The notes: generated from the letters alone by a model not told the origin. Shown: positions 44,518 to 53,398, counted from the stretch's first letter. The stretch is DNA of 64,000 nt from Pedobacter sp. Leaf216 (GCF_001421515.1 NZ_LMKM01000012.1:242335-306334), one strand, 5' to 3'. Numbers and translations are program-made.

Positions 44518-45057
44518 ATGAATTTCGATTTACAGCAAACTTTAGAAAACGATTTAATCAAAGCCGTGCCATTAAAACAGGAAGATTTTGAAGTCCTTTT
44601 TGCCGTAGCCTCCGATCCATTAATTTGGGAGCAACACCCCAACAAAGACCGTTATAAACGGGAAGTTTTTGAAAATTTCTTTAAAGGTGCCATCGAATCG
44701 CAAGGTGCTTTTATTGTTTATGAAAAAGGTACCGATAAAGTAGTGGGCAGTTCGAGGTATTACGAACTGGATGAGGCAGATCGATCAGTTGCAGTGGGTT
44801 ATACCTTTATTGCGCGCGAGTTTTGGGGCAAAGGGCATAACAGGGCATTAAAAACACTGATGTTCGATTATGCTTTTCAATTTGTGGATAAAGTGATTTT
44901 GCATATTGGTGCAACGAATTTCCGATCGCAAAAAGCTGCTGAAAAATTAGGGGCTGTTAAAATTGCCGATCTCGAAGTAGCCTATTACGGTGAGCCTGTT
45001 AAATGGAATTTTGTTTACCAGGTGGATAAAGATAAATGGATAAACAGGTCTTCATAA
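44518..45057 (+). CDS. GNAT-family N-acetyltransferase (RimJ/RimL-like)
   Basis: A 179-residue acetyltransferase. The acetyl-CoA binding part is VAVGYTFIAREFWGKGHNRA (about 100-119), then the helix LKTLMFDYAFQFVDKVILHI and the GATNFRSQKAAEKLGAVKI motif (about 142-160). This pattern is typical of the RimJ/RimL branch, which acetylates ribosomal protein N-termini or small amines. The substrate is not readable. It is monocistronic behind the fabV terminator. Confidence 0.85.
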   Translation: MNFDLQQTLENDLIKAVPLKQEDFEVLFAVASDPLIWEQHPNKDRYKREVFENFFKGAIESQGAFIVYEKGTDKVVGSSRYYELDEADRSVAVGYTFIAREFWGKGHNRALKTLMFDYAFQFVDKVILHIGATNFRSQKAAEKLGAVKIADLEVAYYGEPVKWNFVYQVDKDKWINRSS

Positions 45058-45060
45058 AAA

Positions 45061-45339
45061 TTAACCACAGATCAACACAGAAGTTTTTTAAATCTATCGT
45101 CATAGTTTGTAAAGAAGATGACTGGAATTTGCATTTTTAATGCAATAAGCAGCTAATTATTAGCAGTTTTTAACCACAGATTAACACAGATGTTTTTAAA
45201 GCTATCGTCATCGTTTGTAAAGAAGATGACTGAAATTTGCATTTAATACAATAAGAAGCTAATTATTAGCAGTTTTTAACCACAGATCAACGCAATTCAA
45301 GTTATCCTATCTGTGTTCATCCTTTTCATCTGTGGTTAA
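45061..45339. repeat. Tandem array of about 107-base hairpin units
   Basis: TTAACCACAGAT starts at 45061, 45170 and 45276, and its inverse ATCTGTGGTTAA closes the array at 45328-45339. The two full units contain, in the same order, CGTCAT[A/C]GTTTGTAAAG with AAGATGAC (hairpin), GCATTTTTAATGC (only partly kept in unit 2) and GCTAATTATTAGC. The order resembles the array at 7193-7661. The rest of the gap to 45503 contains a promoter element only. Confidence 0.85.
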
Positions 45340-45444
45340 TTATATTGCCACCTATACAAGTTACCTTCCATGTTCCCGTAACCAACGTTATTGATAATGA
45401 CAAGAGCATAACCGAATAAAATCGTATTTATGCTTTAGTATTGT

Positions 45445-45452
45445 TATCTTTG
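45445..45452 (+). promoter_or_regulatory. Promoter -7 element of the cold-shock gene
   Basis: TATCTTTG is a perfect match to the Bacteroidota TAnnTTTG. No good TTTG is present 19 bases upstream, so it is a partial match. It would give a leader of about 45 bases before ATG 45504. Confidence 0.4.
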
Positions 45453-45503
45453 TTTAATTCTCCATTCCACTCACCCTTCAAAACAAAAACAATTAAATAA
45501 TAT

Positions 45504-45956
45504 ATGGCTAAATCTCAGGCAACATACAGTAAAAAAGAGAACGAAAAAAAACGATTAAAAAAGAAAAACGACAAACAAGAGAAAAAAGAAGAACGCCAGG
45601 CAAATGCTAAAAAAGGCTTATCTCTTGAAGACATGATGGCTTACGTTGACGAAAACGGAAACATCTCCTCTACTCCACCAGATCCGAAGAAAAAGAAAGT
45701 GATCAACACTGAAGATATTCAGATCGGTATTTCAAGACAAGAAGACATCATCGACGAAAATCCTGTAAAAAAAGGAACAGTTACTTTCTTTAACGACAGT
45801 AAAGGTTACGGTTTTATTAAAAACACCGAAACACAGGATAGTATTTTCGTTCATGCAAACGGTTTAATCACCCAGATTAAAGAAGGTGATAAAGTTACGT
45901 TTGAAGTAGAAATGGGCCAAAAAGGACCAACTGCTGTTAAAGTATCAAAGGTATAA
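45504..45956 (+). CDS. Cold-shock-domain protein with basic N-terminal extension
   Basis: A 150-residue protein in two parts. Residues 1-85 are low-complexity and Lys/Glu-rich (KKENEKKRLKKKNDKQEKKE), then a short LEDMMAYVDENGNISSTPPD segment. Residues about 88-150 form a cold-shock domain with RNP1 KGYGFI (100-105) and RNP2 IFVH (114-117), which bind single-stranded RNA or DNA. The extension is unlike the usual 65-70-residue CspA. It probably acts as an RNA chaperone with extra basic contacts. It is a single gene. Confidence 0.9.
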   Translation: MAKSQATYSKKENEKKRLKKKNDKQEKKEERQANAKKGLSLEDMMAYVDENGNISSTPPDPKKKKVINTEDIQIGISRQEDIIDENPVKKGTVTFFNDSKGYGFIKNTETQDSIFVHANGLITQIKEGDKVTFEVEMGQKGPTAVKVSKV

Positions 45957-46311
45957 TACCTTGATCCAAATTCTTTTTGCAGTTCTCTAACTGCAAAACA
46001 TGATTAAAATTCTGCAGAAAACTCTGCTGCGCCAGGTTTTATAACCCTATATAATTCCGACTATTTAAGCATAAAACCTAGCGCATAATTTTACTCTCTT
46101 TCTATTACTTTAGAAAATCAGGTTTCTATTGGCATTGGCTATTCAATCCCGCCATAGCTATTAGCCCTCATTTTGATGCGTTGCCATTCCGGGCTATCCG
46201 CTTTGTCGGGTTTATGTAGCTAGCGCAACCACTTTTTTTAATAGACAAATGCCTAAAGTAATATTTGCGCCATAAAAGAATAATATTTTTCAGGTTAAAA
46301 TTTATTCCTAA
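45957..46311. other. Gene-free spacer with degenerate repeat sequence
   Basis: No gene is seen between the cold-shock gene and 46312. The part near 46140-46230 (ATAGCTATTAGCCC, then CCGGGCTATCCGC, CTAGCGC) resembles decayed intergenic repeats of this group. I see no coding signal. Confidence 0.4.
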
Positions 46312-46525
46312 AGCCATTAATTAGGCTGGATCGGTTTTTTTAAAGATCCGCATAATCCTTTGTCAATAAACCCGATAACAACGGCAGCCCCTGATTTTTC
46401 TTCGGGGCTAGATTGTATAGCAGGGAAATTTTGCCACAAACTACTGGCATACATTTCCCTAAAAGATAAAAAAATAATAATCTCGGTGTGGAATTTGTGT
46501 ACGCTTCACATCATTACAGTACACA
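46312..46525 (+). other. Hairpin-rich leader before the SIMPL gene
   Basis: Five possible stems follow each other: AGCC/GGCT (46312-46327), GGATC/GATCC (46328-46348), AGCCCC/CGGGGCT (46387-46409), a nested AGGGAAA/TTTCCCT with TGCCA/TGGCA (46421-46460), and TGTGTAC/GTACACA (46496-46525). The last ends 15 bases before ATG 46541. It could be a structured 5' leader. The reading frame 46360-46647 runs across these stems and is not supported. Confidence 0.4.
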
Positions 46526-46540
46526 CAAAGAAAAATAGAT

Positions 46541-47227
46541 ATGAAAAAGTTAATAGTATTTGCACTGGTTGCATTTTTAGGTTTATCATCAGCGATGGCT
46601 CAACAAGTAGATTTACGCAGAAAAATAAGCGTAAGCGGAACAGCTGAAACAGAAGTTACCCCAGATATTATTTACATCAGTATTTCCTTAAAAGAATATT
46701 TAAACGGAAAGAAAAAGGTAGAAATTACAGAATTAGAGAAACAATTGTTTGCAGCAGTACAAAAAGCAGGCATTGCAAAAGAAAACTTAACCATTAGCAA
46801 TTTAAGCAGCTGGAACTACGCTACTGAGAAAAAGAAAAATCCTGATTTTTTAGCAAGCAAACAGTACCGTTTAAAAGTTAGCGATTTAAACAAATTCAAT
46901 TCAATTTTAGAATCAATAGATGCCAAAGGAATTGCAAACACCAATATCGAAAGCTACGATTACTCTAAAATTGAAACTTTAAAAAAAGAGCTTAAAGTTA
47001 AGGCACTTTTATCAGCAAAAGAGAAAGCTGCTTACATGGTAGAGGCTTTAGGCGATAAATTAGGTGGTGTAATTGAAATACAGGATGGTGGAGACAATGT
47101 GATACAACCTGTTTACAGAAATTTTGCAATGAAAGCTGAAATGGCCGATGCAACAGAAGCACCAGAAATCGATTTCAAAAAAATTAAGCTGAATTTCACA
47201 GTAAATGCCATTTTCGAGATCAAATAA
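46541..47227 (+). CDS. SIMPL-domain (DUF541) exported protein
   Basis: A 228-residue protein with a signal peptide (cleavage near residue 20, SSAMAQQ). The SIMPL/DUF541 domain covers the rest: ISVSGTAETEVTPDIIYISI (about 26-45), the middle helix FNSILESIDAKGI and KAAYMVEALGDKLGGVIEIQ (about 166-185). Members are periplasmic or outer-membrane proteins, such as BP26/OMP28 of Brucella, of unclear biochemical role; some form channel-like ring oligomers. A terminator follows. Confidence 0.9.
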   Translation: MKKLIVFALVAFLGLSSAMAQQVDLRRKISVSGTAETEVTPDIIYISISLKEYLNGKKKVEITELEKQLFAAVQKAGIAKENLTISNLSSWNYATEKKKNPDFLASKQYRLKVSDLNKFNSILESIDAKGIANTNIESYDYSKIETLKKELKVKALLSAKEKAAYMVEALGDKLGGVIEIQDGGDNVIQPVYRNFAMKAEMADATEAPEIDFKKIKLNFTVNAIFEIK

Positions 47228-47257
47228 AAATTTTAACAGTTAAATTAATGCTTTTTT

Positions 47258-47289
47258 AAAACCTACCGGAACATTTTGGTAGGTTTTTT
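47258..47289 (+). terminator. Terminator after SIMPL gene
   Basis: AAACCTACC (47259-47267) and GGTAGGTTT (47278-47286) form the stem, followed by T. The small membrane protein gene starts 37 bases later. Confidence 0.75.
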
Positions 47290-47325
47290 GTTAGGTAGAG
47301 GTTGAACACTAAAAAATTAGATATT

Positions 47326-47640
47326 ATGAAAAAATTCATCTACACGTTAGCCTTGATTTTCGCTTTGGGAATTAGTTTTAATTCAGTTCAGGCGGCTGAT
47401 AAACCTGCAAAAAACCCAACAGAATTAACTGCAGAACAAGCTGTAAAACTTGAAAAAATTAAAACCCGTGTTGAAGAAATCAGAGACATGGACAAATCGA
47501 ACTTAACTAAAGCAGAACGTAAAGCGTTACGTAGCGAGTTAAGAGAATTAAAAGGCCAGGCCCGTGCAGTTTCTGGAGGTGTTTACCTTTCAGTTGGTGC
47601 AATTATCATCATCATTTTATTATTGATCTTGATTTTATAA
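47326..47640 (+). CDS. Small exported membrane-anchored protein of unknown function
   Basis: I take ATG 47326 (104 residues); the frame can be extended to a TTG at 47302, but that only adds polar residues before the signal peptide. MKKFIYTLALIFALGISFNS is a signal peptide, residues about 30-75 are a charged coiled-coil helix (EQAVKLEKIKTRVEEIRDMD), and the last 20 residues (VGAIIIIILLLILIL) form a membrane anchor. Similar proteins are common in Bacteroidota without a function. It ends at a strong terminator. Confidence 0.72.
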   Translation: MKKFIYTLALIFALGISFNSVQAADKPAKNPTELTAEQAVKLEKIKTRVEEIRDMDKSNLTKAERKALRSELRELKGQARAVSGGVYLSVGAIIIIILLLILIL

Positions 47641-47673
47641 TCAATACACAACACTCATCTATCTATAAAAACA

Positions 47674-47708
47674 AAAAAGCTTTGCACTACTGCAAAGCTT
47701 TTTTTTTA
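47674..47708 (+). terminator. Terminator after small membrane protein gene
   Basis: AAAAGCTTTGCA (47675-47686) and TGCAAAGCTTTT (47691-47702) pair perfectly around CTAC and are followed by a T-run. Confidence 0.85.
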
Positions 47709-47718
47709 TGAGGAATAT

Positions 47719-47826
47719 CGTCATTGCGAGAAAATACGACGAAGTAATCTTATCTTTTTAGATTCATAACTGGTTTTTCCTCATTTCGCTACAGCATTAA
47801 GATCGCTTCGTGCCTCGCAATAATGA
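47719..47826. repeat. Palindromic CGTCATTGCGAG element
   Basis: CGTCATTGCGAG at the left and CTCGCAATAATGA at the right border a 108-base element, with ACGACGAAGTAATCTTAT and AAGATCGCTTCGTGCC as inner arms. It is a known type of intergenic repeat in this group. It sits between two convergent genes and is imperfect. Confidence 0.75.
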
Positions 47827-47834
47827 TTTATCAA

Positions 47835-49106
47835 TTAATCAATAATATCAAAACCTGTATATTTTACTAAAGCTTCAGGAATTTTAATACCATGCTCTGT
47901 TTGATAATTTTCTAAAATTGAAGCTACAATACGCGGTAAGGCCAACGCACTTCCATTTAATGAATGTGCAAGCTGTGCTTTTCCTTCTTTTCCTTTAAAA
48001 CGCAATTTTAAACGGTTACTCTGGTAGGTTTCGAAATTAGATACAGAAGAAACTTCCAACCAACGCTCTTGCGCTGCGCTCCAAACCTCCATATCATAGG
48101 TCATGGCAGAAGTAAAGCCCATATCGCCACCGCATAAACGCAGCACACGGTAATGTAAACCAAGTTCTTTCAGTAAAGACTGAACATACAGACTCATATC
48201 TTCTAAAGTTTTATAAGATTTATCCGGGTGGGTAATTTGAACCACTTCAACCTTATCAAACTGGTGTAATCTATTTAAACCACGCACATGCGCCCCATAT
48301 GAACCTGCTTCTCTACGGAAACATGGTGTATAAGCGGTATTTTTAATCGGCAGATCCTCTTCCTTTACAATTACATCACGGTACAAATTGGTAACAGGAA
48401 CTTCGGCTGTAGGAATTAAATATAAATCATCAACAGTTGAGTGGTACATCTGTCCCTCTTTATCTGGCAACTGGCCCGTTCCAAAACCCGAAGCTGCATT
48501 AACCAAATGAGGTACCTGCATTTCTTTATAACCTGCAGCCGTAGCATGATCGAGGAAAAAATTGATTAATGCACGTTGTAACCGTGCTCCTTTTCCTTTA
48601 TAAACCGGAAAACCTGCACCCGTGATTTTTACACCCAGTTCGAAATCAATAATATCGTACTTAGCTGCCAGTTCCCAATGTGGCAAAGCTTTGGTAGGCA
48701 ATTTTGCGGGTTCACCATGGGTTAAAACAATTTCATTATCCTCGGCAGTAGAACCTTGTTTTACCAAATGATGAGGTAAATTAGGTAACTGAACAATTAA
48801 ATTATGTTGGGCAGTTTCCAACTCGGTAAGTTTATCGCCAAGGTTTTTAATGCTTTCTTTATGAGAAGCAGTTTGTGCCTTAATCACTTCAGCTTCTTCT
48901 TTTTTACCTGTACGCATTAAATCGCCAATCTGTTTGGCAGCTGCATTAGCCTCAGCAGAAATTTTATCAAGCGAAGTTTGTGTAGAACGGCGGTCTTCAT
49001 CAATTTTAATGATTTCATCTACCAGTTCTGGCTGTTTAAAATTACGGATACTTAAACGTTCTAAAACTTTCTCTCTATTTTCGCGGATATAGTTAACTTG
49101 CAGCAT
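47835..49106 (-). CDS. serS: Serine-tRNA ligase
   Basis: A 423-residue class II aminoacyl-tRNA synthetase that charges tRNA-Ser. The N-terminal antiparallel coiled-coil arm (about 30-100) binds the long variable arm of the tRNA. Motif 2 is CFRREAGSYG (about 263-272), and motif 3 is LNGSALALPRIVASILENYQ. TAEVPVTN and the conserved Glu before motif 2 complete the active site. Length is standard. Confidence 0.97.
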   Translation of the reverse strand: MLQVNYIRENREKVLERLSIRNFKQPELVDEIIKIDEDRRSTQTSLDKISAEANAAAKQIGDLMRTGKKEEAEVIKAQTASHKESIKNLGDKLTELETAQHNLIVQLPNLPHHLVKQGSTAEDNEIVLTHGEPAKLPTKALPHWELAAKYDIIDFELGVKITGAGFPVYKGKGARLQRALINFFLDHATAAGYKEMQVPHLVNAASGFGTGQLPDKEGQMYHSTVDDLYLIPTAEVPVTNLYRDVIVKEEDLPIKNTAYTPCFRREAGSYGAHVRGLNRLHQFDKVEVVQITHPDKSYKTLEDMSLYVQSLLKELGLHYRVLRLCGGDMGFTSAMTYDMEVWSAAQERWLEVSSVSNFETYQSNRLKLRFKGKEGKAQLAHSLNGSALALPRIVASILENYQTEHGIKIPEALVKYTGFDIID

Positions 49107-49204
49107 TATTTAATTTTTTAAGCAAAGATAGCAAGAGTTTGGAGTTTGGGGTAAGGAGTTTGGAAAAAACTGTAAACCATTAACTGTAAACTGCAAACTG
49201 AAAT

Positions 49205-49918
49205 ATGGATGGCAAACTATTTCTCGTACCAACGCCAATAGGCAATTTGGAGGATATGACCTTTAGGGCAATCCGTATATTAAAAGAATGTGATTTAATA
49301 CTGGCTGAAGACACCCGTACCAGTGCGCCAATGCTTAAACACTTTGGTATTGATAAAAGAGTTTTCTCACATCATCAGCATAATGAGCATAAAGCAACTT
49401 CAGAAATCATTAAGTTTTTAAATGAAGGGCAAAAAATTGCCTTGATTTCTGATGCCGGAACACCTGCCATTTCTGATCCGGGTTTTTTCCTGGTACGCGA
49501 AGCCATAAAAAATGATATTGCTGTAGAGTGCCTGCCAGGAGCAACGGCTTTTGTGCCTGCTTTGGTTAATTCGGGCTTACCTGCTGATGCATTTTGTTTT
49601 GAAGGATTTTTACCTGTTAAGAAAGGAAGACAAACAAAATTTAAAAAACTGGCAGAAGAAGACCGTACCATTATACTTTACGAAAGTCCGCACCGTTTAT
49701 TAAAAACTTTAGAAGAGTTTGCCCAATATCTGGGGGCAGATCGGCAGGCATCAGTAAGCAGGGAACTGACCAAGATGTTCGAGGAAACCGTTCGCGGTAC
49801 TTTGGTAGAAATAAAATCACATTTCGAAAACAATACTTTAAAAGGAGAATTTGTAATTTGCATAGCGGGGAAACCCAATATTAAAAGCAAAAACAAATAT
49901 GATGATGCTGAAGAATAG
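49205..49918 (+). CDS. rsmI: 16S rRNA 2'-O-ribose C1402 methyltransferase RsmI
   Basis: A 237-residue tetrapyrrole-methylase-fold enzyme that uses S-adenosylmethionine to methylate the 2'-O of C1402 of 16S rRNA. LVPTPIGNLEDMTFRAI (6-22), ILAEDTRTS, ISDAGTPAISDPG (about 80-92) and YESPHRLLKTLEE are all family signatures. Length is usual for this lineage, which lacks the C-terminal extension of E. coli RsmI. It is divergent from serS. Confidence 0.95.
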   Translation: MDGKLFLVPTPIGNLEDMTFRAIRILKECDLILAEDTRTSAPMLKHFGIDKRVFSHHQHNEHKATSEIIKFLNEGQKIALISDAGTPAISDPGFFLVREAIKNDIAVECLPGATAFVPALVNSGLPADAFCFEGFLPVKKGRQTKFKKLAEEDRTIILYESPHRLLKTLEEFAQYLGADRQASVSRELTKMFEETVRGTLVEIKSHFENNTLKGEFVICIAGKPNIKSKNKYDDAEE

Positions 49919-49955
49919 CATTTAAACGTAACCACACAACAATTTTAAAAACATT

Positions 49956-50609
49956 ATGATTAGCATAGATAGATTTCTGAGTGACGAACAAGACCCAAAA
50001 GCGGTTGAAAAAGTTATTGGAAAATTAAACGACCTTTTAACCACAGGCGAAGAACTTTTATATTTGGCCGTACAAAAAAAACCTGCGGTAAATTTGTTGC
50101 CAGATAGCATTGCGATTTCGAATAAACGCATTTTTTACTGCGAACCTGGTAATTTAGGTTTGACCATGAACTTTAAAGATATTTCGTGGAAAAGCATTAA
50201 AGAAGTATCATTTAAGGAAGAATTTTTTGGTTCTAAATTTATCTGTGTGCCACAACATGGCGAAAATATTGTAACCGAATTTATCCCAAAAGTACAGGCC
50301 CGCAAATTGCATCAGGCCGCAAATCAGCAATTGGAAGAATATAAAGAATTGCTCCGTCAACAAAAACTGGAAGAAAACCGTGCAACTTCTTCCCCGATTA
50401 ATTTAAATGCGCAACCCATTGCCGAAATTCCTGCTTATGAGCCCACTCCTGAGCCAGAACAACCAGTAATTCAGATTGCTGAAGTTGTAGAAGAGCCTGA
50501 AGATGAAACCACATTAAAATTACGTAAGCTTAAAACGTTGTACGATAAACACCTGATTACCCAGGAAGAATACGAAGCTAAAAAAGCCAATATTTTAGAT
50601 AGTTTGTAA
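49956..50609 (+). CDS. PH-domain-like plus SHOCT-domain protein
   Basis: A 217-residue cytosolic protein. Residues about 1-115 look like a bacterial PH-type domain (LPDSIAISNKRIFYCEPG, then FKDISWKSIKEVSFKEEFFG), residues about 125-180 are a Pro/Glu-rich linker, and the C-terminal 30 residues (LRKLKTLYDKHLITQEEYEA) are a SHOCT oligomerisation motif. Such domain pairs are found in stress or envelope-linked proteins; no function is known. It lies 37 bases after rsmI in the same direction. Confidence 0.8.
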   Translation: MISIDRFLSDEQDPKAVEKVIGKLNDLLTTGEELLYLAVQKKPAVNLLPDSIAISNKRIFYCEPGNLGLTMNFKDISWKSIKEVSFKEEFFGSKFICVPQHGENIVTEFIPKVQARKLHQAANQQLEEYKELLRQQKLEENRATSSPINLNAQPIAEIPAYEPTPEPEQPVIQIAEVVEEPEDETTLKLRKLKTLYDKHLITQEEYEAKKANILDSL

Positions 50610-50617
50610 ACCAAATC

Positions 50618-50690
50618 CGTCACCCTGAATTTATTTTAGATCTTAATAAAAGTTTATTTAAAAGATGCTGAAATAAATTTAGCAGGACGG
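50618..50690. repeat. Palindromic CGTCACCCTGAATTTA element
   Basis: CGTCACCCTGAATTTATTT and its imperfect inverse AAATAAATTTAGCAGGACG border this element, with TTTATTTAAAAGATGC at the centre. It is an interspersed repeat type common in Bacteroidota, in the gap before lnt. Confidence 0.65.
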
Positions 50691-50716
50691 GCATAAAACG
50701 GCGAAAAATAGCAAAA

Positions 50717-52333
50717 ATGAACAAAAAACAAACTTACCTCCTCGCCCTCTTAAGTGCATTTTTACTTTGGCTCGCCTGGCCACCAATGCCGTTTACCACA
50801 CCCTTGCTTTTAATCGGTTTGGTACCATTATTTATTGCGCTAAATTCTATTTCGGGCAATCCGGAAAAAAAACAGGGAAAAAGGATTTTCTTAACAGCTG
50901 GCTTAACTTTCTTAGTTTGGAATACAGGATCAACTTACTGGGTTTATAATGCCATAAGTGCCTATAACGGACCTTTGGTAGCCATACCGGTTTCTTTAAT
51001 TCCTTATGGTTTAGGTGCACTTTTAATGACTTTTGCTTTTTGGTTATATTACCGATTGGGCAAATACGTAAATAAAAAAACCGCTTACCTCGGTTTAATT
51101 GCCTTTTACATTGGTTTAGAATACCTTCAACAAACCTGGGATCTGGCTTTCCCCTGGATGACTTTAGGAAATGGACTGGCGGGCATGCATCAGCTTGCCC
51201 AATGGTATGATTATACCGGCATTTATGGTGGTTCGTTATGGATTTTAGTGAGCAATATCCTGGCTTTTGAAGCTTATAAGAAATTTAAATCACAAAACGG
51301 TTATTTAAGGTTTAGAACCACAGGAATTTGGGTTTTAGTGGTAATTATTCCCATCAGCATTTCATTAGCCAAATACTTTACGGCAGAACAAAAAGGAACG
51401 CCAAGTAATGTAGTAGTGGTGCAACCGAATATTGACCCTTATCAAAAGCTAGAGAGTATTCCTCCTTTGGAGCAGGTTAAAATATTAACACAATTATCCG
51501 ATTCGATCGGGCAAACCAACACCGAATATTTTATCTGGCCAGAAACGGCTATACCAAGTTACGACAATGAAGATCGGATCCGTGAAACTACAACTTTTGG
51601 TACCTTACAAAACTTCATGGGTAAATATAAAAACGGCACATTAATAACCGGGATAGAAAGCATTAAAATCTATCCGGATAAAAAAACACTTTCTGCGCGA
51701 TACGATTCGCAGGCAAACCTTTACGTTGATCATTTCAATACGGCCATGCAGATTGAAAACTCTGCTGATGTTCAGTTTTACCATAAATCCAAGTTGGTAC
51801 CTGGTGTAGAAAAAATGCCTTTCCCGAAAGTCTTTTCATTTTTAGATGTTGTTTTTGCACAATTGGGCGGTGCTGTTGATGGGTGGGGATGGCAGGAAAA
51901 ACCGGATGTGCTTTACGCACAAAGTGGAATTGGGGTTGCGCCGGTAATTTGCTATGAGAGCCTATGGGGTGATTGGATCGGCCAATCGGTTAAAGATGGT
52001 GCCCAATTTATTGCAGTGATAACCAACGATGCCTGGTGGGGAAATACCTCGGGCAAAGATCAGCACATGATGTACGCCAAACTCAGAGCCATAGAAACAC
52101 ACCGCGATGTGGCCCGTTCTGCAAACACCGGAATTTCCTGTTTCATTAATCAACGTGGTGATATTACGCAGCGTACCAAATGGTGGACAAGAACGGCTAT
52201 CAAAGGCAATGTGAACCTTAATGACGATATCACCTTTTATGTAAGAAGTGGCGATATCATTGCAAAAATATTTAGCGTTTTAGCCGTGATCTTAGCCTTG
52301 ATTATTCCTTATAAAAAATGGGTAAAAAAATAA
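50717..52333 (+). CDS. lnt: Apolipoprotein N-acyltransferase
   Basis: A 538-residue integral inner-membrane enzyme that N-acylates the lipoprotein cysteine. Several membrane helices precede a nitrilase-type domain whose triad is visible: Glu in FIWPETAIPSY (about 272), Lys in HKSKLVPGVEKMP (about 357) and Cys in VAPVICYESLWGD (about 414). It lies 28 bases upstream of lspA, the preceding enzyme in the same pathway, so they are almost certainly co-transcribed. Given the many lipoproteins in the window this pair is in constant use. Confidence 0.95.
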   Translation: MNKKQTYLLALLSAFLLWLAWPPMPFTTPLLLIGLVPLFIALNSISGNPEKKQGKRIFLTAGLTFLVWNTGSTYWVYNAISAYNGPLVAIPVSLIPYGLGALLMTFAFWLYYRLGKYVNKKTAYLGLIAFYIGLEYLQQTWDLAFPWMTLGNGLAGMHQLAQWYDYTGIYGGSLWILVSNILAFEAYKKFKSQNGYLRFRTTGIWVLVVIIPISISLAKYFTAEQKGTPSNVVVVQPNIDPYQKLESIPPLEQVKILTQLSDSIGQTNTEYFIWPETAIPSYDNEDRIRETTTFGTLQNFMGKYKNGTLITGIESIKIYPDKKTLSARYDSQANLYVDHFNTAMQIENSADVQFYHKSKLVPGVEKMPFPKVFSFLDVVFAQLGGAVDGWGWQEKPDVLYAQSGIGVAPVICYESLWGDWIGQSVKDGAQFIAVITNDAWWGNTSGKDQHMMYAKLRAIETHRDVARSANTGISCFINQRGDITQRTKWWTRTAIKGNVNLNDDITFYVRSGDIIAKIFSVLAVILALIIPYKKWVKK

Positions 52334-52361
52334 CCCTTCAATAAACTTCAATTATAAAAAC

Positions 52362-52883
52362 ATGCAACATTTTAAAAGCCTTCGGTGGTCTGTTTTATTA
52401 TTACTGCTAACGCTAAATTTTGGTTGCGATCAGATTTCAAAGAATATTGTACGAACCGAGATTTCAGATTATGAACACATCAGCATCATTAAAGACCGTT
52501 TTACACTCACAAAAGTAGAAAATAGTGGCGCTTTTTTAAGTTTAGGCGACAATATGCCTTATATCTTCAGAATTATAATATTAACAGGTTTACCATTGCT
52601 ATTTTTAGCTTACGGATTGTATTTTTTATTCGCTAAACCAAACCTTCCTGCAAGTATGCAAATTGCGATCTGCTTTTTAATTGGTGGTGGTATCGGAAAT
52701 CTTTACGATCGGATTGTACATGGCTCAGTTACGGATTTTATGCACCTGGATTTATACCTTTTTCAAACAGGCGTGTTCAATTTTGCCGATATTTCGATCA
52801 TGATCGGTGTAGGTATATTACTTTTTCAATCTTTTAGAAGTAAAATGGTTAAAGAAGAGCCAACAGAAGCAGAGACTGAGTAA
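52362..52883 (+). CDS. lspA: Lipoprotein signal peptidase II
   Basis: A 173-residue inner-membrane aspartic protease that removes the signal peptide of diacylated prolipoproteins. Four membrane helices are visible; the catalytic Asp pair lies in GGGIGNLYDRIVHG (about 108-121) and GVFNFADISIMIG (about 136-148). The N-terminal DQISKNIVR is also conserved. It is coupled with lnt. An acidic C-terminal tail (EEPTEAETE) is lineage-specific. Confidence 0.95.
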   Translation: MQHFKSLRWSVLLLLLTLNFGCDQISKNIVRTEISDYEHISIIKDRFTLTKVENSGAFLSLGDNMPYIFRIIILTGLPLLFLAYGLYFLFAKPNLPASMQIAICFLIGGGIGNLYDRIVHGSVTDFMHLDLYLFQTGVFNFADISIMIGVGILLFQSFRSKMVKEEPTEAETE

Positions 52884-52972
52884 TAGCATCATTTCTTAAC
52901 AAAGAATTGCTACCATTAAACAAACATATTTTTATCTTTAGGTGTTAAACAATCTAAAAATAAAATCCCATC

Positions 52973-53389
52973 ATGAAAAGAAATGCAACAGCCGTATGGC
53001 AAGGTTCTATTAAAGAAGGTAATGGCAGTATTACTACCCAAAGCACTACATTAAACAACACACAATATTCTTTTAATTCTCGTTTTGCAGAGGGTGTTGG
53101 CACCAATCCTGAAGAATTAATTGCTGCTGCACATGCAGGCTGTTTTACGATGAAATTATCTGCAAACTTAACTGAAGCAGGATTTACAGCTGATAAATTA
53201 GAAACAAAATGCGAAATCAACCTTGATCCATCGAAAGGTGAAATTGTAGAATCGCATTTAACTTTAACAGCTTCTGTACCTAACCTAACACAAGAAAAAT
53301 TTGATGAACTGGTTGCCGATGCAGAAAAAAACTGCCCGATCTCTAAATTATTAAATACAACGGTTACTGTTGATGCTACTTTAGCATAA
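52973..53389 (+). CDS. OsmC-family peroxiredoxin
   Basis: A 138-residue OsmC-like hydroperoxidase. Both peroxidatic and resolving Cys are present: C57 in AHAGCFTMKLS and C121 in EKNCPISKLL. RFAEGVGTNPEELIAAAHAG is the family signature. It would detoxify organic hydroperoxides in the cytosol. It is a single gene between lspA and the convergent nadE, ending at a hairpin terminator. Confidence 0.93.
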   Translation: MKRNATAVWQGSIKEGNGSITTQSTTLNNTQYSFNSRFAEGVGTNPEELIAAAHAGCFTMKLSANLTEAGFTADKLETKCEINLDPSKGEIVESHLTLTASVPNLTQEKFDELVADAEKNCPISKLLNTTVTVDATLA

Positions 53390-53398
53390 ATAAATTTT

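Noticed and set aside
46360-46647. A 95-residue plus-strand frame before and into the SIMPL gene
   Set aside because: It crosses several hairpins and overlaps the signal peptide of the SIMPL gene in another frame.
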